Shown here piece after piece: positions 40,801 through 56,556 of a DNA stretch of 64,000 nt. The stretch covers positions 3,534,001-3,598,000 of the forward strand of contig NC_079885.1 of the NCBI RefSeq assembly GCF_029227915.1, given 5' to 3'. The notes beneath the pieces are model-generated. The model worked only from the letters and a program-made list of their open reading frames with translations. It searched no databases and was not told where the DNA came from. Both the position numbers and the translations under genes were made by a program. The DNA is from Hydractinia symbiolongicarpus (taxonomy: Eukaryota; Cnidaria; Hydrozoa; Anthoathecata; Hydractiniidae). Numbering within the stretch: the first letter of the stretch is position 1; every line of letters starts with the position of its first letter.

Positions 40801-43800
40801 TAGAGACAATTTCACAAACTACATTTCATTGAGTTTCTAACGGTGTCCGTCCGTTTGAAGTACAACGGTTGCGTCACATATTCGTACCAACATGTATTTA
40901 GCGATATGTTTCTGATATTACTAGGTTGCATCGCTTTTAACAGTGAAACGATTTACTGTGGGTCCTAATTGAACTGATTTTAGACTTTGACCTCATAAAT
41001 GTGATAAATGAGACAATTTGGCTGCAAGAAATAATATTTTTCTTAGTTTTACATGATTGCTGAAACTCAGGGATTACACTGGGCGCTGTGGTAGCGTTTC
41101 AATTAAAAATTTAGATAAATAAGTCATTTTTTACTGTTTGACCAATCCTAGCCGTTAGTGCGCGCTGAAGAAATAGAGACAGTTTCAAAAGCTACATTTC
41201 ATTGAGTTTCTAACGGTATCCGTCCGTTTGAAGTACAACGGTTGCGTCACATATTCGTACCAACATGTATTTAGCGATATGTTTCTGATATTACTAGGTT
41301 GCATCGCTTTTAACAGTGAAACGATTGACTGTGGAACATAATTAAACTGATTTTGGACTTTGACCTCATAAATGTCATAAATGAGACAATTTCGCTGCAA
41401 GAAATAATATTCTCCTTAGTTTTACATGATTGCTGAAACTCAGGGATTACACTGGGCGCTGTGGTAGCGCTTCAATTAAAAATTTAGATAAATAAGTCAT
41501 TTTTTACTGTGGGGCCAATCCTAGCGGTTAGTTCGCGCTGGCAAAATAGAGACAGTTTCAAAAATTACATTTCATTAAGTTTCTAACAGTATCCGTCCGT
41601 TTGAGGTACAACGGTTGCGTCACATATTTGTACCAACATATATTTTCCGATATGTTTCTGATATTACTAGGTTGCATCGCTTTTAACAGTGAAACGATTT
41701 AGTGTGGGAATAAATTGAACTGATTTTCGACTTTGACCTTATAAATGTGATAAATGAGACAATTGGACTCCAAGAAATAACATTCTTCTTAATTTGACAT
41801 GATTGCTGAAACTCAGCATTTACACTGGGCGCTGTGGTAGCGCTTCATTAAAAAATTTTGATAAATAAGTCATTTTTTACTCTGGGACCAATCCAAGCCA
41901 TTAGTGCGCGCTGAAGAAATAGAGACAGTTTCAAAAACTACATTTCATTGAGTTTCTAACGGTATCCGTCCGTTTGAAGTACAACGGTTGCGTCACATAT
42001 TCGTACCAACATGTATTTAGCGATATGTTTCTGATATTACTAGGTTGCATCGCTTTTAACAGTGAAACGACTGACTGTGGGACCTAATTGAACTGATTTT
42101 AGACTTTGACCTCATAAATGTGATAAATGAGACAATTTGGCTGCAAGAAATAATATTCTTCTTAGCTTTACATGATTGCTGAAACTCAGGGATTACACTG
42201 GGCGCTGTGGTAGCGTTTCAATTAAAAATTTAGATAAATAAGTCATTTTTTACTGTGGGACCAATCCTAGCCGTTAGTGCGCGCTGAAGAAATAGAGACA
42301 GTTTCAAAATCTACAATTCAGTGAGTTTCTAACGGTATCCGTCCGTTTGAAGTAAAACGGTTGCGTCACATATTCGTACCGACATGTATTTAGCGATATG
42401 TTTCTGATAATACCAGGTTGCATCGTTTTTAACAGTGAAACAATGGACTGCGGGACCTAATTGAACTGATTTTAGATTTTGACTTTATAAATGTGATAAA
42501 TGAGACCATTGGACTCCAATAAATAACATTCTTCTTAATTTGACATGATTGCTGAAACTCAGCATTTACACTGGTCGCTGTGGTAGCGCTTCATTAAAAA
42601 TTTTTGATAAATAAGTCATTTTTTACTGTGGGACCAATCGTAGCCATTAGTGCGCGCTGAAGAAATAGAGACAGTTTCAAAAACTACATTTCATTGAGTT
42701 TCTAACGGCATCCGTCCGTTTGAAGTACAACGGTTGCGTCACATATTTCTACCAACATATATTCTGCGATATGTTTCTGATATTACTAGGTTGCATCGCT
42801 TTTAACAGTGAAACGATTGACTGTGGGATTTAATTGAACTGATTTTAGATTTTGACCTCATAAATGTGATAAATGAGACAATTTGGCTGCAAGAAATAAT
42901 ATTCTTCTTAGCTTTACATGATTGCTGAAACTCAGGGATTACACTGGGCGCTGTGGTGGCGTTTCAATTAAAAATTTAGATAAATAAGTCATTTTTTACT
43001 GTGGGACCAATCCTAGCCGTTAGTGCGCGCTGAAGAAATAGAGAAATTTTCAAAACCTACATTTCATTGAGTTTCTAACGGTATCCGTCCGTTTGAAGTA
43101 AAACGGTTGCGTCACATATTCGTACCGACATGTATTTAGCGATATGTTTCTGATAATACCAGGTTGCATCGTTTTTAACATTGAAACAATTGACTGCGGG
43201 ACCTAATTGAACTGATTTTAGACTTTGACTTTAAAAATGTGATAAATGAGACAATTGGACTCCAAGAAATAACATTCTTCTTAATTTGACATGATTGCTG
43301 GAACTCAGCAATTACACTGGGCGCTGTGGTAGCGCTTCATTAAAAAATTTTGATAAATAAGTCATTTTTTACTGTGGGACCAATCCTAGCCATTAGTGCG
43401 CGCTGAAGAAATAGAGACAGTTTCCCAAATTTTATTTCATTGACTTTCTAACGGTATCAATCCGTTTGAGTTACAACGGTTCCGTCACATACTCGTACCA
43501 AAATGTGTTCAGCGATATTTTTCTGACATTACTAGGTTGCATGGCTTTTAACAGTGAAACGATTGACTGTGGGACATATTTGAACTGATTTTAGACTTTG
43601 ACTTTATGAATGTGATAAATGAGACAATTTGGCTGCAAGAAATAATATTCCTCTTAGTTTGACATGATTGCTGAAACTCAGCGATTACACTGGGCGCTGT
43701 GGTAGCGTTTCAATTAAAAATTTAGATAAATAAGTCATTTTTTACTGTGGGACCAATCCTAGCGGTTAGTTCGCGCTGGAAGAATAGACACAGTTCCAAA

Positions 43801-46800
43801 AACTACATTCCATTAAGTTTCTAACAGTATCCGTCCGTTTGAGGTACAACGGTTGCGTCACATATTTGTACCAACATATATTTTGCGATATGCTTCTAAT
43901 ATTACTAGGTTGCATCGCTATTAACAGTGAAACGATTTACTGTGGGAATAAATTGAACTGATTTTAGACTTTTACCTTATATATGTAATGAATGACACAA
44001 TTGGACTGCAAGCAATATCATTCTTGTTAATTTGACATGATTGCCGGAACTCAGCGATTACACTGGGCGCTGTGGTAGCTCTTTATCAAAAGGTTTAGAT
44101 AAATAAGTGATTTTGTGCTGTTGGAACAATCGAAGCCGTTAGTGCGCGTTTTAAAAAAGAGACAGTTTTAAAAACTACATTTCATTAAGTTTCTAACGGT
44201 ATCCGTCCGTTTGAAGTACAACGGTTGCGTCACATATTCGTACCAACATGTATTTAGCGATATGTTTCTGATATTACTAGGTTGCATCGCTTTTAACAGT
44301 GAAACGATTGACTGTAAGACCTAATTGAACTGATTATAGACTTTGACCTCATAAATGTGATAAATGAGACAATTTGGCTGCAAGAAATAATATTCTTCTT
44401 AGCTTTACATGATTGCTGAAACTCAGGGAATACACTGGGCGCTGTGGTAGCGTTTCAAATAAAAATTTAGATAAATAAGTCATTTTTTACTGTGGGACCA
44501 ATCCTAGACGTTAGTGCGCGCTGAAGAAATAGAGACAGTTTCAAAAACTACATTTCATTGAGTTTCTAACAGTATCCGTCCTTTTGAGGTACAACGGTTG
44601 CGTCACATACTCGTACCAAAATGTATTCAGCGATGTGTTTCTGACATTACCAGGTTGCATGGCTTTTAACAGTGAAACGATTGACTGTGGGACTTAATTG
44701 AACTGGTTTTAGACTTTGACCTTATAAATGTGATAAATGAGACCATTGGACTCCAATAAATAACATTCTTCTTAATTTGACATGATTCCTAAATCTCATC
44801 AATTACACTGGGCGCTGTGGTAGCGCTTCATTAAAAAGTTTAGATAAATAAGTCATTTTTTACTCTGGGACCAACCCTAGCCGTTAGTGCGCGCTGAAGA
44901 AATAGAAACAGTTTCAAAAACTACATTTCATTGAGTTTCTAACGGCATCCGTTCGTTTAAAGTACAACGGTTGCGTCACATATTTCTACCAACATATATT
45001 CTGCGATATGTTTCTGACATTACTAGGTTGCATCGCTTTAACAGTAAAACGATTGACTGTGGGCTTTAATTGAACTGATTTTAGACTTTTACCCTATATA
45101 TGGGATAAATGACACAATTGGACTGCAAGCAATATCATTCTTCCTAATTTGACATGATTGCCGGAACTCAGCAATTACACTGGACGCTGCGGTAGCTCTT
45201 ATTAAAAGATTTAGATAAATAAGTGATTCTGTACTGTTGGACTAATCGTAGCCGTTAGTGCGCGCTGAAAAAAAGAGACAGTTTCAAAAATTATATTTCA
45301 TTGACTTTCTAACGGTACCAGCCCGTTTGAGTTACAACGGTTCCGTCACATATTCGTACCGACATGTATTTAGCGATATGTTTCTGATAATACCAGGTTG
45401 CATCGTTTTTAACAGTGAAACAATTGACTGCGGGACCTAATTGAACTGATTTTAGACTTTGACTTTATAAATGTGATAAATGAGACAATTGGGCTGCAAG
45501 AAATATTCTTCTTCTCAGTTTTACATGATTGCTGAAACTCAGGGATTACACTGGGCGCTGTGGTAGCGTTTCAAATAAAAATTTAGATAAATTGGTCATT
45601 TTTTACTGTGGGACCAATCCTAGCCGTTAGTGCGTGCTGCAGGAATAGAGACAGTTTCAAAAACTACATTTCATTGAGTTTCTAACGGTATCCGTCCGTT
45701 TGAGGTACAACGGTTGCGTCACATATTCGTACCAACATGTATTTAGCGATATGTTTCAGATATTACTAGGTTGCATCGCTTTTAACAGTGAATCGACTGA
45801 CTGTGGGACCTAATTGAACTGATTTTAGACTTTGACCTTATAAATGTGATAAATGAGAAAATTGGACTCCAAGAAATAACATTCTTCTTAATTTGACATG
45901 ATTGCTGGAACTCAGCAATTACACTGGGCGCTGTGATCGCTTTTAACAGTGAAACAATTGACTGTGGGACCTAATTGAACTGATTTTAGACTTTGACCTT
46001 ATAAATGTGATAAATGAGACAATTGGACTCCAAGAAATAACATCCTTCTTAATTTGACATGATTGCTAGAACTCAGCATTTACACTGGGCGCTGTGGTAG
46101 CGCTTCATTAAAAAATTTTGATAAATAAGTCATTTGTTACTGTGGGACCAATCCTAGCCATTAGTGCACGCTGAAGAAATAGAGACAGTTTCAAAAACTA
46201 CATTTCATTGAGTTTCTAACGGTATCCGTCCGTTTGAAGTACAACGGTTGCGTCACATATTCGTAGCAACATGTATTTAGCGATATGTTTCTGATATTAC
46301 TAGGTTGCATCGCTTTTAACAGTGAAACGATTGACTGTTGCACCTAATTGAAATGATTTTAGACTTTGACCTCATAAATGTGATAAATGAGACAATTTGG
46401 CTGCAAGAAATAATATTCTTCTTAGTTTTACATGTTTGCTAAAACTCAGCAATTACACTGGACGCTGCGGTAGCTCTTATTAAAAGATTTAGATAAATAA
46501 GTGATTCTGTTCTGTTGGACTAATCGTAGCCGTTAGTGCGCGCTGAAAAAAAGAGACAGTTTCAAAAATTATATTTCATTGACTTTCTAACGGTACCAGC
46601 CCGTTTGAGTTACAACGGTTCCGTCACATACTCGTACCAAAATGTACTCAGCAACATTTTTCTGACATTACTAGGTTGCATGGCTTTTAACAGTGAAACG
46701 ATTGACTGTAGGACTTAATTGTGCTGATTTTAGACTTTGACTTTATAAATGTGATAAATGAGACGATTAAACTGCAAGAAATAACATTCTTCTTAGTTTT

Positions 46801-46839
46801 ACATTATAGCTGAAACTCAGGGATTACACTGGGCGCTGT

Positions 46840-46901
46840 GGTAGCGTTTCAAATAATCCTAGCCGTTAGTGGTAGCGTTTCAAATAATCCTAGCCGTTAG
46901 T
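46840..46901. repeat. 31-bp tandem doublet, second occurrence
   Basis: Same doublet as 37794-37855 and same offset (9,046 bp) as flanking markers, so it was copied as part of a large block. Confidence 0.85.
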
Positions 46902-49900
46902 GCGCGCTGAAGAAATAGAGACAGTTTCAAAAACTACATTTCATTGCGTTTCTAATAGTTCCGCCCGTTTGAGGTACAACGGTTGCGTCACATATTCGTA
47001 CCAACATGTATTTAGCGATATGTTTCTGATATTACTAGGTTGCATCGCTTTTAACAGTGAAACAATTGACTGTGGGACCTAATTGAACTGATTTTAGACT
47101 TTCACCTTATAAATGTGATAAATGAGACAATTGGGCTGCAAGAAATAATATTCTTCTCAGTTTTACATGATTGCTGAAACTCAGGGATTACACTGGGCGC
47201 TGTGGTAGCGTTTCAAATAAAAATTTAGATAAATTGGTCATTTTTTACTGTGGGACCAATCCTAGCCGCTAGTGCGTGCTGAAGAAATAGAGACAGTTTC
47301 AAAAACTACATTTCATTGAGTTTCTAACGGTATCCGTCCGTTTGAGGTACAACGGTTGCGTCACATATTCGTACCAACATGTATTTAGCGATATGTTTCA
47401 GATATTACTAGGTTGCATCGCTTTTAACAGTGAATCGACTGACTGTGGGACCTAATTGAACTGATTTTAGACTTTGACCTCATAAATGTGATAAATGAGA
47501 CAATTTGGCTGCAAGAAATAATATTTTTCTTAGTTTACATGATTGCTGAAACTCAGGGATTACACTGGGCGCTGTGGTAGCGTTTCAATTAAAAATTTAG
47601 ATAAATAAGTCATTTTTTACTGTTTGACCAATCCTAGCCGTTAGTGCGCGCTGAAGAAATAGAGACAGTTTCAAAAACTACATTTCATTGAGTTTCTAAC
47701 GGTATCCGTCCGTTTGAAGTACAACGGTTGCGTCACATATTCGTACCAACATGTATTTAGCGATATGTTTCTGATATTACTAGGTTGCATCGCTTTTAAC
47801 AGTGAAACGATTGACTGTGGAACATAATTAAACTGATTTTGGACTTTGACCTCATAAATGTCATAAATGAGACAATTTCGCTGCAAGAAATAATATTCTC
47901 CTTAGTTTTACATGATTGCTGAAACTCAGGGATTACACTGGGCGCTGTGGTAGCGTTTTAATTAAAAATTTAGATAAATAAGTCATTTTTTACTGTGGGA
48001 CCAATCCTAGCGGTTAGTTCGCGCTGGCAAAATAGAGACAGTTTCAAAAATTACATTTCATTAAGTTTCTAACAGTATCTGTCCGTTTGAGGTACAACGG
48101 TTGCGTCACATATTTGTACCAACATATATTTTGCGATATGTTTCTGATATTACTAGGTTGCATCGCTTTTAACAGTGAAACGATTTAGTGTGGGAATAAA
48201 TTGAACTGATTTTCGACTTTGACCTTATAAATGTGATAAATGAGACAATTGGACTCCAAGAAATAACATTCTTCTTAATTTGACATGATTGCTGAAACTC
48301 AGCATTTACACTGGGCGCTGTGGTAGCGCTTCATTAAAAAATTTTGATAAATAAGTCATTTTTTACTGTGGGACCAATCCTAGCCATTAGTGCGTGCTGA
48401 AGATATAGAGACAGTTTCAAAAATTACATTTCATTAAGTTTCTAACAGTATCCGTCCGTTTGAGGTACAACGGTTGCGTCACATATTTGTAGCAACATAT
48501 ATTTTGCGACATGTTTCTGATATTACTAGGTTGCATCGCTTTTAACAGTGAAACGATTTAGTGTGGGAATAAATTGAACTGATTTTCGACTTTGACCTTA
48601 TAAATGTGATAAATGAGACAATTGGACTCCAAGAAATAACATTCTTCTTAATTTGACATGATTGCTGAAACTCAGCATTTACACTGGGCGCTGTGGTAGC
48701 GCTTCATTAAAAAATTTTGATAAATAAGTCATTTTTTACTGTGGGACCAATCCTAGCCATTAGTGCGTGCTGAAGAAATAGAGACAGTTTCAAAATCTAC
48801 AATTCAGTGAGTTTCTAACGGTATCCGTCCGTTTGAAGTAAAACGGTTGCGTCACATATTCGTACCGACATGTATTTAGCGATATGTTTCTGATAATACC
48901 AGGTTGCATCGTTTTTAACAGTGAAACAATTGACTGCGGGACCTAATTGAACTGATTTTAGACTTTAACTTTATAAATGTGATAAATGAGACCATTGGAC
49001 CCAATAAATAACATTCTTCTTAATTTGACATGATTGCTGAAACTCAGCATTTACACTGGTCGCTGTGGTAGCGCTTCATTAAAAATTTTTGATAAATAAG
49101 TCATTTTTTACTGTGGGACCAATCCTAGCCATTAGTGCGCGCTGAAGAAATAGAGACAGTTTTAAAAACTACATTTCATTGAGTTTCTAACGGCATCCGT
49201 CGGTTTGAAGTACAACGGTTGCGTCACATATTTCTACCAACATATATTCTGCGATATGTTTCTGATATTACTAGGTTGCATCGCTTTTAACAGTGAAACG
49301 ATTGACTGTGGGATTTAATTGAACTGATTTTAGATTTTGACCTCATAAATGTGATAAATGAGACAATTTGGCTGCAAGAAATAATATTCTTCTTAGCTTT
49401 ACATGATTGCTGAAACTCAGGGATTACACTGGGCGCTGTGGTGGCGTTTCAATTAAAAATTTAGATAAATAAGTCATTTTTTACTGTGGGACCAATCCTA
49501 GCCGTTAGTGCGCGCTGAAGAAATAGAGAAATTTTCAAAACCTACATTTCATTGAGTTTCTAACGGTATCCGTCCGTTTGAAGTAAAACGGTTGCGTCAC
49601 ATATTCGCACCGACATGTATTTAGCGATATGTTTCTGATAATACCAGGTTGCATCGTTTTTAACAGTGAAACAATTGACTGCGGGACCTAATTGAACTGA
49701 TTTTAGACTTTGACTTTATAAATGTGATAAATGAGACAATTGGACTCCAAGAAATAACATTCTTCTTAATTTGACATGATTGCTGGAACTCAGCAATTAC
49801 ACTGGGCGCTGGGGTAGCGCTTCATTAAAAAATTTTGATAAATAAGTCATTTTTTACTGTGGGACCAATCCTAGCCATTAGTGCGCGCTGAAGAAATAGA

Positions 49901-50599
49901 GACAGTTTCCCAAATTTTATTTCATTGACTTTCTAACGGTATCAATCCGTTTGAGTTACAACGGTTCCGTCACATACTCGTACCAAAATGTGTTCAGCGA
50001 TATTTTTCTGACATTACTAGGTTGCATGGCTTTTAACAGTGAAACGATTGACTGTGGGACATAATTGAACTGATTTTAGACTTTGACTTTATGAATGTGA
50101 TAAATGAGACAATTTGGCTGCAAGAAATAATATTCCTCTTAGTTTGACATGATTGCTGAAACTCAGCGATTACACTGGGCGCTGTGGTAGCGTTTCAATT
50201 AAAAATTTAGATAAATAAGTCATTTTTTACTGTGGGACCAATCCTAGCGGTTAGTTCGCACTGGAAAAATAGACACAGTTCCAAAAACTACATTTCATTA
50301 AGTTTCTAACAGTATCCGTCCGTTTGAGGTACAACGGTTGCGTCACATATTTGTACCAACATATATTTTGCGATATGCTTCTAATATTACTAGGTTGCAT
50401 CGCTATTAACAGTGAAACGACTTACTGTGGGAATAAATTGAACTGATTTTGGACTTTTACCTTATATATGTAATGAAAGACACAATTGGACTGCAAGCAA
50501 TATCATTCTTGTTAATTTGACATGATTGCCGGAACTCAGCGATTACACTGGGCGCTGTGGTAGCTCTTTATCAAAAGGTTTAGATAAATAAGTGATTTT

Positions 50600-53500
50600 G
50601 TGCTGTTGGAACAATCGAAGCCGTTAGTGCGCGTTTTAAAAAAGAGACAGTTTCAAAAACTACATTTCATTGAGTTTCTAACGGTATCCGTCCGTTTGAA
50701 GTACAACGGTTGCGTCACATATTCGTACCAACATGTATTTAGCGATATGTTTCTGATATTACTAGGTTGCATCGCTTTTAACAGTGAAACGATTGACTGT
50801 AAGACCTAATTGAACTGATTTTAGACTTTGACCTCATAAATGTGATAAATGAGACAATTTGGCTGCAAGAAATAATATTCTTCTTAGCTTTACATGATTG
50901 CTGAAACTCAGGGAATACACTGGGCGCTGTGGTAGCGTTTCAAATAAAAATTTAGATAAATAAGTCATTTTTTACTGTGGGACCAATCCTAGCCGTTAGT
51001 GCGCGCTGAAGAAATAGAGACAGTTTCAAAAACTACATTTCATTGAGTTTCTAACAGTATCCGTCCTTTTGAGGTACAACGGTTGCGTCACATACTCGTA
51101 CCAAAATGTATTCAGCGATGTGTTTCGGACATTACCAGGTTGCATGGCTTTTTACAGTGAAACGATTGACTGTGGGACTTAATTGAACTGGTTTTAGACT
51201 TTGACCTTATAAATGTGATAAATGAGACCATTGGACTCCAATAAATAACATTCTTCTTAATTTGACATGATTCCTGAATCTCAGCAATTACACTGGGCGC
51301 TGTGGTAGCGCTTCATTAAAAAGTTTAGATAAATAAGTCATTTTTTACTCTGGGACCAATCCTAGCCGTTAGTGCGCGCTGAAGAAATAGAAACAGTTTC
51401 AAAAACTACATTTCATTGAGTTTCTAACGGCATCCGTCCGTTTGAAGTACAACGGTTGCGTCACATATTTCTACCAACATATATTCTGCGATATGTTTCT
51501 GACATTACTAGGTTGCATCGCTTTAACAGTGAAACGATTGACTGTGGGCTTTAATTGAACTGATTTTAGACTTTTACCCTATATATGGGATAAATGACAC
51601 AATTGGACTGCAAGCAATATCATTCTTCCTAATTTGACATGATTGCCGGAACTCAGCAATTACACTGGACGCTGCGGTAGCTCTTATTAAAAGATTTAGA
51701 TAAATAAGTGATTCTGTACTGTTGGACTAATCGTAGCCGTTAGTGCGCGCTGAAAAAAAGAGACAGTTTCAAAAATTATATTTCATTGACTTTCTAACGG
51801 TACCAGCCCGTTTGAGTTACAACGGTTCCGTCACATATTCGTACGGACATGTATTTAGCGATATGTTTCTGATAATACCAGGTTGCATCGTTTTTAACAG
51901 TGAAACAATTGACTGCGGGACCTAATTGAACTGATTTTAGACTTTGACTTTATAAATGTGATAAATGAGACAATTAAGCTGCCAGAAATAACATTCTTCT
52001 CAGTTTTACATGATAGCTGAAACTCAGGGATTACACTGGGCGCTGTGGTAGCGTTTCAAATAAAAATTTAGATAAATAAGTCGTTTTTTACTGTGGGACC
52101 AATCCTAGCCGTTAGTGCGCGCTGAAGAAATAGAGACAGTTTCAAAAACTACATTTCATTGCGTTTCTAATAGTTCCCCCCGTTTGAGGTACAACGGTTG
52201 CGTCACATAATCGTACCAACATGTATTTAGCGATATGTTTCTGATATTACTAGGTTGCATCGCTTTTAACAGTGAAACAATTGACTGTGGGGCCTAATTG
52301 AACTGATTTTATACTTTCACCTTATAAATGTGATAAATGAGACAATTGGGCTGCAAGAAATATTCTTCTTCTCAGTTTTACATGATTGCTGAAACTCAGG
52401 GATTACACTGGGCGCTGTGGTAGCGTTTCAAATAAAAATTTAGATAAATTGGTCATTTTTTACTGTGGGACCAATCCTAGCCGTTAGTGCGTGCTGAAGA
52501 AATAGAGACAGTTTCAAAAACTACATTTCATTGAGTTTCTAACGGTATCCGTCCGTTTGAGGTACAACGGTTGCGTCACATATTCGTACCAACATGTATT
52601 TAGCGATATGTTTCAGATATTACTAGGTTGCATCGCTTTTAACAGTGAATCGACTGACTGTGGGACCTAATTGAACTGATTTTAGACTTTGACCTTATAA
52701 ATGTGATAAATGAGACAATTGGACTCCAAGAAATAACATTCTTCTTAATTTGACATGATTGCTGGAACTCAGCAATTACACTGGGCGCTGTGATCGCTTT
52801 TAACAGTGAAACAATTGACTGTGGGACCTAATTGAACTGATTTTAGACTTTGACCTTATAAATGTGATAAATGAGACAATTGGACTCCAAGAAATAACAT
52901 TCTTCTTAATTTGACATGATTGCTGGAACTCAGCATTTACACTGGGCGCTGTGGTAGCGCTTCATTAAAAAATTTTGATAAATAAGTCATTTGTTACTGT
53001 GGGACCAATCCTAGCCATTAGTGCGCGCTGAAGAAATAGAGACAGTTTCAAAAACTACATTTCATTGAGTTTCTAACGGTATCCGTCCGTTTGAAGTACA
53101 ACGGTTGCGTCACATATTCGTAGCAACATGTATTTAGCGATATGTTTCTGATATTACTAGGTTGCATCGCTTTTAACAGTGAAACGATTGACTGTTGGAC
53201 CTAATTGAAATGATTTTAGACTTTGACCTCATAAATGTGATAAATGAGACAATTTGGCTGCAAGAAATAATATTCTTCTTAGTTTTACATGTTTGCTGAA
53301 ACTCAGGGATTACACTGGGCGCTGTGGTAGCGTTTCAATTAAAAATTTAGATAAATAAGTCATTTTTTACTGTGGGACCAATCCTAGCCGTTAGTGCGCG
53401 CTGAAGAAATAGAGACAGTTTCAAAAACTACATTTCATTGAGTTTCTAACGGTATCCGTCCGTTTGAAGTAGAACGGTTGCGTCACATATTCGTACCAAC

Positions 53501-56500
53501 ATGTTTTTAGCGATATGTTTCTGATATTACTAGGTTGCATCGCTTTTAACAGTGAAACGATTGACCGTGGGACCTAATTGAACTGATTTTAGACTTTGAC
53601 TTTATAAATGTGATAAATGAGACAATTGGGCTGCAAGAAATAATATTCCTCTTAGTTTGACATGATTGCTGAAACTCAGCGATTACACTGGGCGCTGTGT
53701 TTGCGTTTCAATAAAAGTTTAGATCAATAAGTCATTTTTTACTGTGGGACCAATCCTAGCCATTAGTGCGTGCTGAAGAAATAGAGACAATTTCACAAAC
53801 TACATTTCATTGAGTTTCTAACGGTATCCGTCCGTTTGAAGTACAACGGTTGCGTCACATATTCGTACCAACATGTATTTAGCGATATGTTTCTGATATT
53901 ACTAGGTTGCATCGCTTTTAACAGTGAAACGATTTACTGTGGGACTTAATTGAACTGATTTTAGACTTTGACCTCATAAATGTGATAAATGAGACAATTT
54001 GGCTGCTAGAAATAATATTTTTCTTAGTTTTACATGATTGCTGAAACTCAGGGATTACACTGGGCGCTGTGGTAGCGTTTCAATTAAAAATTTAGATAAA
54101 TAAGTCATTTTTTACTGTTTGACCAATCCTAGCCGTTAGTGCGCGCTGAAGAAATAGAGACAGTTTCAAAAACTACATTTCATTGAGTTTCTAACGGTAT
54201 CCGTCCGTTTAAAGTACAATGGTTACGTCACATATTCGTACCAACATGTATTTAGCGATATGTTTCTGATATTACTAGGTTGCATCGCTTTTAACAGTGA
54301 AACGATTGACTGTGGGACCTAATTGAACTGATTTTAGACTTTGACCTCCTAAATGTGATAAATGAGACAATTTGGCTGCAAGAAATAATATTCTTCTTAG
54401 CTTTACATGATTGCTGAAACTCAGGGATTACACTGGGTGCTGTGGTAGCGTTTCAATTAAAAATTTAGATAAATAAGTCATTTTTTACTGTGGGACCAAT
54501 CCTAGCCGTTAGTGCGCGCTGAAGAAATAGAGACAGTTTCAAAATCTACAATTCATTGAGTTTCTAACGGTATCCGTCCGTTTGAAGTAAAACGGTTGCG
54601 TCACATATTCGTACCGACATGTATTTAGCGATATGTTTCTGATAATACCAGGTTGCATCGTTTTTAACAGTGAAACAATTGACTGCGGGACCTAATTGAA
54701 CTGATTTTAGACTTTGACTTTATAAATGTGATAAATGAGACCATTGGACTCCAATAAATAACATTCTTCTTAATTTGACATGATTGCTGAAACTCAGCAT
54801 TTACACTGGTCGCTGTGGTAGCGCTTCATTAAAAATTTTTGATAAATAAGTCATTTTTTACTGTGGGACCAATCCTAGCGGTTAGTTCGCACTGGAAAAA
54901 TAGACACAGTTCCAAAAACTACATTTCATTAAGTTTCTAACAGTATCCGTCCGTTTGAGGTACAACGGTTGCGTCACATATTTGTACCAACATATATTTT
55001 GCGATATGCTTCTAATATTACTAGGTTGCATCGCTATTAACAGTGAAACGATTTACTGTGGGAATAAATTGAACTGATTTTGGACTTTTACCTTATATAT
55101 GTAATGAATGACACAATTGGACTGCAAGTAATATCATTCTTGTTAATTTGACATGATTGCCGGAACTCAGCGATTACACTGGGCGCTGTGGTAGCTCTTT
55201 ATCAAAAGGTTTAGATAAATAAGTGATTTTGTGCTGTTGGAACAATCGAAGCCGTTAGTGCGCGTTTTAAAAAAGAGACAGTTTCAAAAACTACATTTCA
55301 TTGAGTTTCTAACGGTATCCGTCCGTTTGAAGTACAACGGTTGCGTCACATATTCGTACCAACATGTATTTAGCGATATGTTTCTGATATTACTAGGTTG
55401 CATCGCTTTTAACAGTGAAACGATTGACTGTAAGACCTAATTGAACTGATTTTAGACTTTGACCTCATAAATGTGATAAATGAGACAATTTGGCTGCAAG
55501 AAATAATATTCTTCTTAGCTTTACATGATTGCTGAAACTCAGGGAATACACTGGGCGCTGTGGTAGCGTTTCAAATAAAAATTTAGATAAATAAGTCATT
55601 TTTTACTGTGGGACCAATCCTAGCCGTTAGTGCGCGCTGAAGAAATAGAGACAGTTTCAAAAACTACATTTCATTGAGTTTCTAACAGTATCCGTCCTTT
55701 TGAGGAACAACGGTTGCGTCACATACTCGTACCAAAATGTATTCAGCGATGTGTTTCTGACATTACCAGGTTGCATGGCTTTTAACAGTGAAACGATTGA
55801 CTGTGGGACTTAATTGAACTGGTTTTAGACTTTGACCTTATAAATGTGATAAATGAGACCATTGGACTCCAATAAATAACATTCTTCTTAATTTGACATG
55901 ATTCCTGAATCTCAGCAATTACACTGGGCGCTGTGGTAGCGCTTCATTAAAAAGTTTAGATAAATAAGTCATTTTTTACTCTGGGACCAATCCTAGCCGT
56001 TAGTGCGCGCTGAAGAAATAGAAACAGTTTCAAAAACTACATTTCATTGAGTTTCTAACGGCATCCGTCCGTTTGAAGTACAACGGTTGCGTCACATATT
56101 TCTACCAACATATATTCTGCGATATGTTTCTGACATTACTAGGTTGCATCGCTTTAACAGTAAAACGATTGACTGTGGGCTTTAATTGAACTGATTTTAG
56201 ACTTTTACCATATATATGGGATAAATGACACAATTGGACTGCAAGCAATATCATTCTTCCTAATTTGACATGATTGCCGGAACTCAGCAATTACACTGGA
56301 CGCTGCGGTAGCTCTTAATAAAAGATTTAGATAAATAAGTGATTCTGTACTGTTGGACTAATCGTAGCCGTTAGTGCGCGCTGAAAAAAAGAGACAGTTT
56401 CAAAAATTATATTTCATTGACTTTCTAACGGTACCAGCCCGTTTGAGTTACAACGGTTCCGTCACATATTCGTACCGACATGTATTTAGCGATATGTTTC

Positions 56501-56556
56501 TGATAATACCAGGTTGCATCGTTTTTAACAGTGAAACAATTGACTGCGGGACCTAA
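50600..56556. repeat. 4,631-bp higher-order repeat pair
   Basis: Matching markers at 50600/55231 and 51743/56374 are both 4,631 bp apart. Further shorter steps (1,489 and 743 bp, about four and two monomers) follow at 56374, 57863 and 58606. Confidence 0.8.

Larger units (their letters stand above)
32884..47886. repeat. duplicated higher-order blocks with offsets of 6,810, 8,301 and 6,486 bp
   Basis: An identical ~216-bp stretch starts at 32884, 39694, 41185 and 47671. Offsets are 6,810, 1,491 and 6,486; the first and third differ by 8,301. Neighbouring markers shift from 8,301 to 8,673 and 9,046, showing extra monomers inserted or lost within later copies. Confidence 0.8.
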
